Positions 8,558 through 17,977 are shown, counted from the stretch's first letter. The stretch: 35,753 nucleotides of DNA from Phycisphaerales bacterium (GCA_029213305.1 JARGPA010000029.1:1-35753); one strand, 5' to 3'. Notes: generated by a model from the letters alone, not told the origin. Numbers and translations are program-made.

Positions 8558-11500
8558 TTATGGCGTTTGTTCGCCGACGATAGGTGCGATCTGAGGTTTC
8601 CCCGTCGAGTCTGCATCCTGAATTCGATATCGAATATTTCTCAACTCTGTGCTCATCGCATCCAATGCACGACGATTTGGATTAACTTGGATGTTGAGTA
8701 ATCGCAATTGTGAACGGGTGACATCTTCCGCTTTGAGCCATGCTTCAGTTGCGCGTTGCGGATAACCACCTCTCCACAGTGCGTCTCCGAGATGGAGAAG
8801 GATCGTTGCGTTTTCTTGTTCAATATCAAGCTCATTTGCACGAATCAGCAAAGAGATAGATCCTTCGGTGATTGTGTTCCCTGCTTCATCGAGTACATCA
8901 TCGAAGATGCCTAGTTTGTAACGAACCCATCCGAGTGAATCGACAATCGATGCTTCGTCAGGCATTGCAGCTGTAGCTCGTTCGAGCAACTCAATTGCGA
9001 GTTCAATCTGATCTCCTGCTTCTGCGAGCATGTACCCATAGTCGTTGTTTGACCACGCGTGATTAGGGTCGTACGAGAGAGAGAGTTGGTAGAATAATCC
9101 TGCTTGCTCATTCTGTTCGAAAGCGGTCGCCAACGCCGCGGCGGTATACGCAAGATCCGCTCGAAGTTCGTCAGGTGTCTCCGCGGGTTTGTCTCGATCT
9201 GGAGTACCAAGATTCATTCGAGCAATCTTGATCATTTCTTTCATTAAACTTTGCTCGTCGAGCAGATCGAGCACTGCGATCATGTCTGCGTTATCACCTC
9301 TCCCCCCCAAGAGACGGAATAACTCTATCGCTTCATCGTCATCGATTTTCCCATCTGCAACGATCAGTTTAGTAAGCAATACAATCGATTCTTTAAAGCG
9401 ATCTTGATCAAGCAATGACTGGATTGGTAATGCCCAAAGTTGCACTCTTTGACTTTCGTCTGCAAGTTCATCAAGCGCCGGCCCCGCGGTTTCTACAATC
9501 TGATCCCAATCAAGCTTTGGTTGTTGAGTAAGCACAAGCAACTTAATGCGTGTCAGTTCAAAACCAATGAACTCCGTATGCTCGTCGATAATCATCAGCA
9601 GTTCAAGGAGTTCATTCCCAGTATTGAATTCTTCCACAGAGCCAGTCAATCTAAAAATGATCTGAGTGAGCTGAGTCAGTTGGAGGGGCATTAACTCAGA
9701 ATGAAGAGGAAGGTTCTGTTTGAGCAAACGATTCATCGTATTGATGGATGGTTGATCACCGATCGTTGCGAGTGATCGACAGTATTCGATTGTCGGATCA
9801 ATGCCGTTAAATCCTTTGAGTCTTGATTCGAACTGATCTTGTGCTAGATCAACCCGATCGAGAGGTCCACTATACAACTGCTCAATCGCACGCGCAAGCT
9901 CAAACGATCCTGTCTTGCGGTATCCATCTTGCAAGAGTTCTAGGGAACGATCATATGTTTCAAGCTCATAGAGCCCTTGGGCAATACTCAACAATCGTGC
10001 AACGGAGTTTGGATCTTGCGTTTGGAGCTCTTCAAACCATGCGATCCCATCGACTAGAGCAGTCGTGTTTCCGGATTCACTTTGTGTCTTCCAGATACTC
10101 AAGAGCAGATCAAACCCAACTTCACGATATGGATGATCTTGGTTGAGTTGGATTAACAGTTCTTCGGTTTCATCAATGTAACCGTTGCGGGCCAACTCAT
10201 TTGCACGAAGAAGTCCAAAGAGAGTCGAACGAGGACGAGCGGTTCCCAGTTGTCGAACAATGTATTGAAGCTCTTCTGCATCACCTGTAGGGGATGTCGA
10301 TGATCGTAGGGTGAACAGTTTTTCATAAATAGATTCGTTTGCAGGATCAATCGAATTTGCTCTCTCTAAGAATGCGATTGCTCCTTCGTAATCTTCGAGC
10401 ATTTGAGCGACTTGAGCTGCAAGTAACAAATCATCGAGCTCTGCGTTTACATCATTTGCGAGTTGGTAGATGAGCTTTTTTGCTTCTGATGCTTGTTGTG
10501 CGAGGATCAGTGTTGATACGAGCAGACGAGCTTCTTGCGAGTTGGCAACTGTTCCTGTGGATTGAGATAGATCAACCTTTGATCGAAGTTCATCGAGCAA
10601 TATGTTCGCGTTCTCCCAATCTCCTATTAAAGAGAGTGCTTGCGAATGGATTGCTAACCAAGTGACACTTTGTTCATCAAGAGTTGTTGAATCAAGCGAA
10701 CTGATATGTGTGAGCAAGTCAGGGCGGCCCATCACGATTCCTAGTGACGCGATCAAGATTTCATGAGCTTGAGTATCAGAATGATTGATTGCTTTGTTTT
10801 GTGAACACATGAACTCGATTGGATTGTCAAGAGTACGCAACAACCCAGCAGCGGACGCATGTGACACTATTGGATTTGCACTCACAATTTGCACTGCGGC
10901 ATTAAAACGATCTTGATCATTTTCAAACCTGCTCAAGAGTTTGATAAACAACATCGCATCGTTTGCATCAGAACCTGAATCGCTCATCCTTTGGATCAAC
11001 TCAGATTCGTCGAGTGCTTCGATCTCAATTTCGAGCAATGACTGTCTTATGGAGAGCGTAAGACCAGGGCGTTTGGAAAGCTCATGGATTGCAGGTGCCA
11101 ACACATCAGCAATGCCATCAATCGTGGATAATGTTTTTGCCCATTGTTGTTCTTTCGTTCCGAGATCAACAACATTGTTTTGTAGATGGTCAAGATAGAT
11201 TAACGCAGCGCCTGCTGGGCGCCCTCGCTTGAGCGCTGCGCCAAGTTGACGAGCAATCAGGTCTATTGGTGGATTTTCTACATCTTGATCTGCTTGTGCG
11301 TATGCGCTCTGTGCTCGTCCATCGGCACCAATGGAGGTCCAAGCATCACCTACAAGGATCCAAAGTGAAGCACGATCGTTAATAATCTGGATGATCTCTC
11401 TTTTCCAGACGAGCTCACGGGAGTTGATGTCAAATCCATTCAAAGCGTCATTCAGTGTTGTAGCGCCTGCTTTGAGGAACCCTGCGTGAATTTCTGCTTT

Positions 11501-12271
11501 GCCGAGCAATACTCCCGCGATTGATCGAATCAACGGATCACTCGAACCTGCATCATCAAGAAATGAAGACAACAGTGCGATCACTTGTTGATCATCTTCT
11601 CTGCTCGCGGCTTGTGATGCAAGATGAACCAACAACTGAGGAGAACGATCACCCATCTCATATGCACGCGAGAATGCGTCCATCGCGCCGACACGATCAT
11701 TAGCGCGTAAAAGTGTGTTGCCAAGCTCACGAAGGATCGATGTCGATGTTGGATCTGCGAGTTGAGCTTTCAAAAGAGTATCTACAGCTTGATCGCTTTG
11801 CCCCTTCTGGCGCATAGCGCGAGCTTGAGTGTATAGTTTCTTCGCTTGAATTTTACGGAGAGGATCTAAGTCTTCTTGAACCACAACACTTGTGGTATCA
11901 GAGATTGAAAGATACTCGAGCACATCTTCAACCATTGCTTGTTCGTAGGCTGATGAACCAGGGGAGAGTATTTCGATAGGGCTTTCGATTAAAGTCTCAA
12001 TGGTTCCATCATTCGTAGGCTTGAGATTTGAGAGCATCTCAAGCTCAGCTCGCGCCTCAAGTGTCCGAATTGGGTTTTCAATGTGTTCAGTCGCTTGTAC
12101 AACTCGTTCAGATTGAGTTTTCTGTGTACTACAACCTAATTGCACGAGGATTGGTGCGATAGAAAATGTGAGTAGTAGGGCACTCGTAGGCGCCTGACTG
12201 AGATGGCGTAGGATGGATTTTCTGTGATTCTCAACTGCGACCAAGAGATGCGGTAAAGATGATTGAATCAC
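8558..12271 (-). CDS. Large TPR repeat protein, probably exported and membrane-anchored
   Basis: The start is GTG at 12271 with AAAGGA 7 bases upstream. The 1237-aa product has an unusually long basic N-region and then one hydrophobic segment (SALLLTFSIAPILVQLGC, ending near Cys47). This looks like a lipoprotein signal, but Gln at position -3 makes the lipobox imperfect. The rest is helical with many tetratricopeptide repeats. The clearest are at about 140-205 (AKKLYTQARAMRQKGQ, ELGNTLLRANDRVGAMDAFSRA), about 640-680 (LEDYEGAIAFLERANSIDPA) and about 1060-1200 (NDYGYMLAEAGDQIELAIELL, LGDALWRGGYPQRATEAW). It is probably a periplasmic scaffold facing other envelope proteins. It is last in the nusA-infB-rbfA cluster, 39 bases after the Nth-like gene; the association may be positional only. 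Confidence 0.85.
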   Translation of the reverse strand: MIQSSLPHLLVAVENHRKSILRHLSQAPTSALLLTFSIAPILVQLGCSTQKTQSERVVQATEHIENPIRTLEARAELEMLSNLKPTNDGTIETLIESPIEILSPGSSAYEQAMVEDVLEYLSISDTTSVVVQEDLDPLRKIQAKKLYTQARAMRQKGQSDQAVDTLLKAQLADPTSTSILRELGNTLLRANDRVGAMDAFSRAYEMGDRSPQLLVHLASQAASREDDQQVIALLSSFLDDAGSSDPLIRSIAGVLLGKAEIHAGFLKAGATTLNDALNGFDINSRELVWKREIIQIINDRASLWILVGDAWTSIGADGRAQSAYAQADQDVENPPIDLIARQLGAALKRGRPAGAALIYLDHLQNNVVDLGTKEQQWAKTLSTIDGIADVLAPAIHELSKRPGLTLSIRQSLLEIEIEALDESELIQRMSDSGSDANDAMLFIKLLSRFENDQDRFNAAVQIVSANPIVSHASAAGLLRTLDNPIEFMCSQNKAINHSDTQAHEILIASLGIVMGRPDLLTHISSLDSTTLDEQSVTWLAIHSQALSLIGDWENANILLDELRSKVDLSQSTGTVANSQEARLLVSTLILAQQASEAKKLIYQLANDVNAELDDLLLAAQVAQMLEDYEGAIAFLERANSIDPANESIYEKLFTLRSSTSPTGDAEELQYIVRQLGTARPRSTLFGLLRANELARNGYIDETEELLIQLNQDHPYREVGFDLLLSIWKTQSESGNTTALVDGIAWFEELQTQDPNSVARLLSIAQGLYELETYDRSLELLQDGYRKTGSFELARAIEQLYSGPLDRVDLAQDQFESRLKGFNGIDPTIEYCRSLATIGDQPSINTMNRLLKQNLPLHSELMPLQLTQLTQIIFRLTGSVEEFNTGNELLELLMIIDEHTEFIGFELTRIKLLVLTQQPKLDWDQIVETAGPALDELADESQRVQLWALPIQSLLDQDRFKESIVLLTKLIVADGKIDDDEAIELFRLLGGRGDNADMIAVLDLLDEQSLMKEMIKIARMNLGTPDRDKPAETPDELRADLAYTAAALATAFEQNEQAGLFYQLSLSYDPNHAWSNNDYGYMLAEAGDQIELAIELLERATAAMPDEASIVDSLGWVRYKLGIFDDVLDEAGNTITEGSISLLIRANELDIEQENATILLHLGDALWRGGYPQRATEAWLKAEDVTRSQLRLLNIQVNPNRRALDAMSTELRNIRYRIQDADSTGKPQIAPIVGEQTP

Positions 12272-12310
12272 GAGGCGTCCTTTGTAGCAGCTTGGGTGTC
12301 TGACTTTGAT

Positions 12311-13009
12311 TTACTCTGACTTTGATTTACGCGTTGTTGAGCTTTTCTTGCGAGATCCAGAACTCGGTTTAGGAGCTCGTTGATCTGATGCCCAATGCTC
12401 GATAAGGGTATAGAACCGCAATGCATCATTCGCACGAACAAGTCTTTCCATACGATGAGTTTGTTCTGTGATATTCAAAGAGGTGTCAGTAATATCGTGT
12501 TTCGACAGTTGCTTTGCGAGCCAATCGTCGATCGGGAATGCATGCCAACCAAGTCCAAGTAAGATTACACGCGATGATACGAAAGGAGGGAGTCCATCGA
12601 TGCTTGCAAAGTACTCTACAACATCTTTCTTGTTCATCTCGCGGAGATGTGCAAGCTTGAGTTGGTTCTCACGAAGAAAGATCTGATTGAGGATCGTGAT
12701 CAGTCTCTGACAACGATCTAATGTGCGAGGATACCGTGCAGGCATGATCGAAACCAGTTCTTCAGGACTACACACCCGAAGCTCATTGAGATCAATTAAC
12801 TCCTCGGACATTTTTTCTACTGCACGCAGTGCGTGTTCTACGGAACTCTCCCAGACGAGCATAGAGAAGACAAGCTCGCTGACGAGTTCATCGTCAGAGA
12901 TCAGACGAGGATCGATCTGATCCTTGCAGCCGACGCCTCCAAGTCCGTCGTAGGACTTTTCAAGAGTGCTCATAAATCGAGTCATACTATCTGGATCGAG
13001 CGGCTTCAC
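12311..13009 (-). CDS. Degenerate endonuclease III-like (HhH-GPD) protein lacking the catalytic lysine
   Basis: This 232-aa protein follows the Nth fold order: SELVFSMLVWESSVE (like the LLSAQATD helix), RYPRTLDRCQRLITILNQIF (like the IKTIGLYNSKAENI region), then IDGLPPFVSSRVILLGLGWHAFPIDDWLAKQL (like the HhH and the VDTH helix). In that alignment the catalytic Lys of G-V-G-R-K is replaced by a hydrophobic residue, the active-site Asp is kept (PIDDW), and no four-Cys cluster follows. The tail is basic and Ser-rich. It may bind DNA or RNA without lyase activity. The start is GTG, overlapping the rbfA stop in GTGA (4 bp), so coupling to rbfA is expected. A true Nth is encoded at 3956-4702. The assignment is by pattern and should be treated as probable. 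Confidence 0.6.
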   Translation of the reverse strand: MKPLDPDSMTRFMSTLEKSYDGLGGVGCKDQIDPRLISDDELVSELVFSMLVWESSVEHALRAVEKMSEELIDLNELRVCSPEELVSIMPARYPRTLDRCQRLITILNQIFLRENQLKLAHLREMNKKDVVEYFASIDGLPPFVSSRVILLGLGWHAFPIDDWLAKQLSKHDITDTSLNITEQTHRMERLVRANDALRFYTLIEHWASDQRAPKPSSGSRKKSSTTRKSKSE

Positions 13010-13452
13010 GATTCATCTGCCCCCGCAGGATCGGCTGTGTCAGGAACTTCTGATGAAACATCAGTTTCTGCAACCGGATCGGTACCAAACTTTGATTGTT
13101 CGCGGGTTTCGCGTTCCATTCGATCTTGCTCAAGCAATGCAAAGACTTCTTGTTCTGCTTTGTGTCCCTCGTCATAGATCAGTTTGAGGGTTGGCATTTC
13201 CTTTATATGTATCCGCTGCATGACATCTCTGCGAAGTCTACTCGTCGCAGAAATCAATCCATGCATCGTTAGCTTTGCTCGATCCTCGGGTAACACTGAG
13301 ATGTATGCTTTCGCATGTTTGAGATCATCGCTCAACTCAACCTTGGTCACAGTGACCAACCCACGGATCCGCGGATCAGATAGACCTTTGGCAAGACGCT
13401 TTTGGAGCTCTTGCTGGATGTTGGATGAAATTTGTAAACTTCTTCGTCTCAA
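13006..13452 (-). CDS. rbfA: Ribosome-binding factor A
   Basis: RbfA is a KH-fold assembly factor for the 30S subunit and 16S rRNA 5' end maturation. Recognisable parts are the N-terminal helix SLQISSNIQQELQKRL, LSDPRIRGLVTVTKVELSDDLKHA, AYISVL and MPTLKLIYDEGHKAEQ, followed by a 40-residue acidic tail (DPVAETDVSSEVPDTADPAG). I chose the TTG at 13452, because GGAGAG lies six bases before it and the resulting N-terminus has the usual family length. GTG at 13470 and TTG at 13485 are in-frame alternatives with weaker ribosome sites. It follows infB by about 93 bases that include a 9-bp hairpin, and overlaps the next gene by GTGA. Confidence 0.9.
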   Translation of the reverse strand: MRRRSLQISSNIQQELQKRLAKGLSDPRIRGLVTVTKVELSDDLKHAKAYISVLPEDRAKLTMHGLISATSRLRRDVMQRIHIKEMPTLKLIYDEGHKAEQEVFALLEQDRMERETREQSKFGTDPVAETDVSSEVPDTADPAGADES

Positions 13453-13504
13453 TGATGACTCTCCACGCACTAGATACCCACACAAGCTCGATTAGGTTTC
13501 ACAT

Positions 13505-13536
13505 CACTCCAACATGATTCGATCAAAGTTGGAGTG
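13505..13536 (-). other. 9-bp hairpin between infB and rbfA
   Basis: CACTCCAAC (13505-13513) and GTTGGAGTG (13528-13536) pair perfectly around a 14-base loop that itself contains GAT/ATC. On the minus strand it lies 9 bases after the infB stop and before all candidate rbfA starts. No T-tract follows, so it is not a standard terminator; it could be an RNA processing site, an mRNA stabiliser or a partial terminator inside the operon. Confidence 0.6.
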
Positions 13537-13545
13537 GGGTAATCA

Positions 13546-16341
13546 TTAATCAAGTGTTCGAGCGACCTCGATTTTCTTGTAGCACTCAAGCACATCGCCC
13601 GACTTAATATCGTCGTAACCATGAATCTTCATGCCGCATTCCATGTTTGCTCGAACTTCCTTCGCATCATCTTTGAAGCGTTTGAGCTGCTCGAGTTTAC
13701 GATCGTTCTCAACAACCACACCATCGCGTGTAACACGAACGAGTGCATCTCGTTGAACGATACCGTCGGTAACGAAGCAACCCGCGATGGATCCGACCTT
13801 GGAGACCTTGAATACTTCGCGAACTTCTGCGTGTCCGAGTACTTCTTGACGGATATCTGGAGAGAGCAATCCTTCGACTGCCTTCTTGATATCATCAACG
13901 ATGTGATAGATCACCTGGTAGTTACGAATTTCGACACCCTTTGTTTCTGCTTGGGCTCGACCCTTAGAGTTTGCAATAACATTGAAACCAATGATGATCG
14001 CACGGGAAGCTTCTGCGAGAACGATGTCTGATTCAGTGATTCCACCAACTGCTTGATGGATAACTCGAACTCCGACTTCTTCGTTGCCGACCTTTTCAAT
14101 CTCTGATTTGAGAACATCGACAGAGCCTTGAACATCTGCTTTGAGCACAACAAGGATCTCTTTGAGATCTTTGTCTGCGATTTGAGTAAACATGTTGTCG
14201 AGAGTGAGCTTGGGTTGAGCAAGCATTGCTTCTCGCTCGCGATCACGGCGTTGCTCCGCAGCTTTCTCTGCTTCCTTGAGCGATGAGAGACAATAGAACT
14301 TGTCACCTGCATCTGGAAGATCATTGATACCCGAAATCTGAACAGGTAACGGCGGGAGCACGCTCTTGAGCTTGTTTCCACGATCGTCTGTAATGTCACG
14401 AACGCGTCCGAATGCTCTACCCATGACGATGAAGTCGCCGACTTTGAGTTCGCCTTCTTGGACGAGAATATTTGCGACATTACCTCGGCCGCCCTCAGGA
14501 CGAGATTCGATAACTGTACCTTGTGCTTGACCTGAGAAGTCACTCTTGAGTTCAAGGATTTCAGCTTGTAGATCCAAGATTTCAAGAAGCTCTTGAATAC
14601 CGATATCCTTGATCGCACTGGTTTTGACAACTTCGGTGTCCCCACCCCAATCTGTTGGGTTCAAACCATGCTCAGCGAGCTGGCCATAAATCCGTTGGAT
14701 GTTCTCTTCTGTCGCTTGCTCTTTGTCAATCTTGTTGAGTGCAACAATGATCGGAACGCCTGCGGCTTTCGAGTGGGAGATGGATTCGATCGTCTGAGGC
14801 ATCACCCCGTCATCCGCAGCGACGACCAATACGACAATGTCAGTGACATTTGCACCACGGCTACGCATTGCGGTAAACGCTTCGTGACCTGGAGTATCGA
14901 TGAAGGTAACAAATTTCTCAGTGTCACCTGTTGTTACCGGTACACGGAATGCACTCGTTGCTTGAGTGATACCACCCGCTTCACCATCTGCGACATTTGC
15001 TTTGCGAATCCGATCAAGGAGTGAAGTCTTACCATGATCTACGTGACCAAGGATGGTCACGATTGGGCCGCGAGCTCTCTCATCCTTGCGTGTTCGTTCT
15101 GCAAACTGTTCAACAACTTGCTCTTCAGCACCAATCGATTCTGATACATCGAGTTCGATGTCCCAATCAATCATGATCTCTTGTGCTTTTTCTGATTCGA
15201 TACCAGAGTTGATTGTTGCCATCACGCCTTGCATAAAGAGTTTCTTGACAATGTCAGCACCCTTCACACCTGTCGCAGCGGAGAGATCCTTAATCGAGAA
15301 TGGCGCGGAAATAGTAACTTTGCCCCCGATTTTCGCAGGAGTTTGTGCAGCGTTAGCAGATGAACGCATTTGCTGTTGGCGTTGCTTGAGATAACCGCCT
15401 GAGCTTTTGAGTCTCGCTTGACGATCAGCAAGATCCGCCGCGGTCCATCCACGTCCTGGACTTGAATCCGATCCAGGTCTGCGATCTCCTCCGTCACGTC
15501 GGCGTGTGTTACCTGCTCCGCCTCCGCCTCGAGGTGGGCGCCCTTCCATCGGCATCCCGTCACCCATACCTCCGCCTGTGCGGGGTGGTCTGCGTCGCGG
15601 CGCTTCGATCTGCTCGGGTGCTTCCACGCGAACAACCTTCGGCCCTGAGAGCTTGATCTGCGTCTTCTTTTCGAGTCTTGGACCCGCGGGTGCAATCGAT
15701 GTAGGACGCGTAGGTACATTCATCTCAGGTGGTGCAGTAGGCCCCTTGGTTGTCGGTTCCGTAGCACGAACAACTTGACCATCGGTTGCTGCTGGAGCGA
15801 CTGGGTCATTCGGTTCAGTTTGTCTCGCAGCCTCTGCTTGCGCGGCTTTGTCTGCTGCAGCTTTTGCAAGGGTATCTTCTTTGCGTTCTGGCAACTTGGA
15901 AGATAGTCCTGCAGGAACTCGGATCTTCGCCGTCGGTGGAGGCGGAGGTGGAGCAGGAGGCGTCGCAGGTGCTTTGATCGCAGTTGCGGGCTTTGCCTTT
16001 GTTGCTTTGATCGCTTTCGCAGGTGGTTCAGCAACCGCAGTCGTAGCGCCAGAGTCATCTTCTTTTGACTCGTCTGTGTCAGCAATCTTCTTTGCCTTCT
16101 TCGTATCACGAACTTTGGTGATGTCGACCTTCTCTGCCTGTTCAACAGCAGTATGTGGTGACTCTTCAGAGTCGTTCGTTGCGAACCATTCTCTGATTGT
16201 TTGTTCGAGACCAATGGATACCGTTGACATGTGATTCTTGATCACGTCTTTGGGTAGTCCTTCTGCATGACATTTTTCCACAATCGCTTTGGACTTGATG
16301 CCCAGGTCTTTTGCGATTTCAAAGATTCGTTTATTCGCCAA
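13546..16341 (-). CDS. infB: Translation initiation factor IF-2
   Basis: GTPase that brings initiator tRNA to the 30S subunit. The start is TTG at 16341 with GGAG six bases upstream. Residues 1-50 form the IF2_N-type domain (RIFEIAKDLGIKSKAIVEKC). Residues about 75-330 are a disordered Ala/Pro/Lys/Arg-rich linker containing a run of six prolines and Arg/Gly-rich stretches. A second IF2_N-like domain (ISAPFSIKDLSAATGVKGADIVKKL) precedes the G domain. The G motifs are GHVDHGKT (G1), DTPGH (G3) and NKID (G4). The C-terminal domains end with EVREVFKVSKVGSIAGCFV and a basic tail. The length of 931 aa is within the family range. It follows nusA by about 120 bases, the classical arrangement, but no ylxR/rpl7A-type gene separates them. 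Confidence 0.97.
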   Translation of the reverse strand: MANKRIFEIAKDLGIKSKAIVEKCHAEGLPKDVIKNHMSTVSIGLEQTIREWFATNDSEESPHTAVEQAEKVDITKVRDTKKAKKIADTDESKEDDSGATTAVAEPPAKAIKATKAKPATAIKAPATPPAPPPPPPTAKIRVPAGLSSKLPERKEDTLAKAAADKAAQAEAARQTEPNDPVAPAATDGQVVRATEPTTKGPTAPPEMNVPTRPTSIAPAGPRLEKKTQIKLSGPKVVRVEAPEQIEAPRRRPPRTGGGMGDGMPMEGRPPRGGGGAGNTRRRDGGDRRPGSDSSPGRGWTAADLADRQARLKSSGGYLKQRQQQMRSSANAAQTPAKIGGKVTISAPFSIKDLSAATGVKGADIVKKLFMQGVMATINSGIESEKAQEIMIDWDIELDVSESIGAEEQVVEQFAERTRKDERARGPIVTILGHVDHGKTSLLDRIRKANVADGEAGGITQATSAFRVPVTTGDTEKFVTFIDTPGHEAFTAMRSRGANVTDIVVLVVAADDGVMPQTIESISHSKAAGVPIIVALNKIDKEQATEENIQRIYGQLAEHGLNPTDWGGDTEVVKTSAIKDIGIQELLEILDLQAEILELKSDFSGQAQGTVIESRPEGGRGNVANILVQEGELKVGDFIVMGRAFGRVRDITDDRGNKLKSVLPPLPVQISGINDLPDAGDKFYCLSSLKEAEKAAEQRRDREREAMLAQPKLTLDNMFTQIADKDLKEILVVLKADVQGSVDVLKSEIEKVGNEEVGVRVIHQAVGGITESDIVLAEASRAIIIGFNVIANSKGRAQAETKGVEIRNYQVIYHIVDDIKKAVEGLLSPDIRQEVLGHAEVREVFKVSKVGSIAGCFVTDGIVQRDALVRVTRDGVVVENDRKLEQLKRFKDDAKEVRANMECGMKIHGYDDIKSGDVLECYKKIEVARTLD

Positions 16342-16464
16342 TTGTTGCTCCGTCGCTCTTCGCGATTCGTTTCTGTGTTGTCAATGCCATCTCTTTGTGG
16401 AGTTCATCATGAAGAAACCTACACGATGAATATGTCAGAGTGTTTTCTTGTCATTCTCAGTGAT

Positions 16465-17874
16465 TTAGGCTTCGCCGCCCAGGATATCTGCGGCACGATT
16501 TTCAGATGCTTCATCTGGTTCAACCGCGTTGTCTTCATTCGTTGAAGCATTTTCTACACCTGAGTCAGCGCCCGCTGCGGCTGCTCCAAGGATCGCGGCA
16601 GCAGCAACCTCAGGACTTGCATCACCCGATGCTGCGCCCGATAGGATTGCTGATGCAGCTTGTTCTTCTTCTGCTTTTCTAGCGGCAGATTCTGCTTTCT
16701 CGATTTCCTGTTGTGCAGCGACTTCCTTCGCACGAGTCGCACAAAGCTCAACTGCATGTTGACTGCGTTCTTCATCGAAGTCGAGTTCGCTCATCAACAG
16801 ATCTTCGCCGATCTCTTCAACATCGAATACTGAGATCATGCCAAGCGCTGCGAGACGATCGATCATCTCATCAGTGAACCCTTCAATCTGATGCAAGGTT
16901 TCAGACAAGATAGTCAAGCCCTTCGTGAACTCTTCAGGAGTCAAGATGTCAACATCCCAACCTGTAAGTCTTGCAGCGAGACGAACATTCTGCCCACGCT
17001 TGCCGATTGCGAGTGAAAGTTGATCATCACGAACTACAACTGTCGCTCGTCCAAGCTCGAAGCACAACGAAATCTCGTTGACTTCTGCAGGTTTGAGTGC
17101 GTTTGCAATCAAGATCTGTGATGATTCGTTCCAACGAACGATATCAATTTTTTCGCCGTTGAGTTCTTCAACAATCGTCTTGATTCGTGATCCACGAATA
17201 CCAACGCATGCGCCGACCGCGTCGATCTTTGAGTCGATGGATGAAACAGCCATCTTCGTTCGATATCCAGCTTCGCGGGACATCGCTTTAATCTCGATGG
17301 TTCGTTCCATAACTTCAGGCACTTCAATCTCGAAAAGTCTGCGGATGAAGTCTGGGTGTCCTCGTGAGAGGTAGATCTTGACTTGAGCACCCATGTCCTT
17401 CACATCGAGGATCATCGCGCGAACTCGATCTCCAGGCATGAACTGTTCGCCCGGGATCTGCTCACTACGAAGCATGACAGTTTCTGCACGATCAACCTGA
17501 ACAACAAGCGCGCCCCGATCGTAACGTTGTGCGACTCCTGTCACCAGAGTGCCGACACGACTTGAGTATTCTTCCATCAATGACTGACGCTCGTCGTCAC
17601 GGAATCGTTGGATCATGACTTGTTTGAATGTCTGTGCAGCGATTCGACCGAAGTCGCCCGGATCCATATCCATTGGTTCGTTATAGCGGTAAAGCTGTAT
17701 CTCACCAGTAATTGCATCAACTGAACATTGGAACTCATCTGCGTCGAGTGTCCCAAAGAATTTTCTACACGCCGAAACCATCGCGGTCTCAAGGTCCGAA
17801 ATCAACAAGCTTTTTTCGACATTTCGATCGCGAGCGATTGAGTCAAGGATTCTCATCATTTCTTGGGTATTCAC
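16465..17874 (-). CDS. nusA: Transcription termination/antitermination protein NusA
   Basis: Binds RNA polymerase and nascent RNA to control pausing and termination. I chose the GTG at 17874 (MNTQEMMRILDSIARDRN), preceded by GGAG seven bases upstream; an ATG at 17916 and internal ATGs at 17859/17856 are alternatives. Domains in order are the N-terminal polymerase-binding domain (1-120), S1 (GTLVTGVAQRYDRGALVVQV), KH1 (VGACVGIRGSRIKTIVEELN), KH2 (LSLAIGKRGQNVRLAARLTGWDVDI) and an HhH-like C-terminal segment (TDEMIDRLAALGMISVFDVEEIGED). It ends in a 110-residue Ala/Glu-rich low-complexity tail. No rimP lies upstream; instead there is a structured RNA region. It is the first gene of the nusA-infB-rbfA-nth-like-TPR cluster. 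Confidence 0.96.
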   Translation of the reverse strand: MNTQEMMRILDSIARDRNVEKSLLISDLETAMVSACRKFFGTLDADEFQCSVDAITGEIQLYRYNEPMDMDPGDFGRIAAQTFKQVMIQRFRDDERQSLMEEYSSRVGTLVTGVAQRYDRGALVVQVDRAETVMLRSEQIPGEQFMPGDRVRAMILDVKDMGAQVKIYLSRGHPDFIRRLFEIEVPEVMERTIEIKAMSREAGYRTKMAVSSIDSKIDAVGACVGIRGSRIKTIVEELNGEKIDIVRWNESSQILIANALKPAEVNEISLCFELGRATVVVRDDQLSLAIGKRGQNVRLAARLTGWDVDILTPEEFTKGLTILSETLHQIEGFTDEMIDRLAALGMISVFDVEEIGEDLLMSELDFDEERSQHAVELCATRAKEVAAQQEIEKAESAARKAEEEQAASAILSGAASGDASPEVAAAAILGAAAAGADSGVENASTNEDNAVEPDEASENRAADILGGEA

Positions 17875-17954
17875 AGCAGTTCTCCGAAGTTCGAGTGCTC
17901 GTTTGTCATTCTTCAATCAACGAGCGATTTGGATGTTGGGTTGTTCAGTTGTTA

Positions 17955-17977
17955 CAAACAGGTTGATGTACTGTTTG
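17955..17977. promoter_or_regulatory. Dyad in the nusA upstream region
   Basis: CAAACAG (17955-17961) and CTGTTTG (17971-17977) form a perfect 7-bp dyad with a 9-base spacer, about 80-100 bases before the nusA start. It may be an operator or a leader hairpin. The adjacent bases contain GTTACAAACAGG, which recurs near the right end of the window (from 35701). No convincing -35/-10 pair for nusA was found around it. Confidence 0.35.

Noticed and set aside
13911-14645. Long open frame (244 codons) within infB in another frame of the same strand
   Set aside because: Low-complexity Ser/Lys/Leu sequence with no ribosome site; it is a shadow of the IF-2 coding frame, which has all G-domain motifs.
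16342-16464. Short frames between nusA and infB (possible ylxR)
   Set aside because: Only frames of about eight codons; no RNA-binding YlxR signature.
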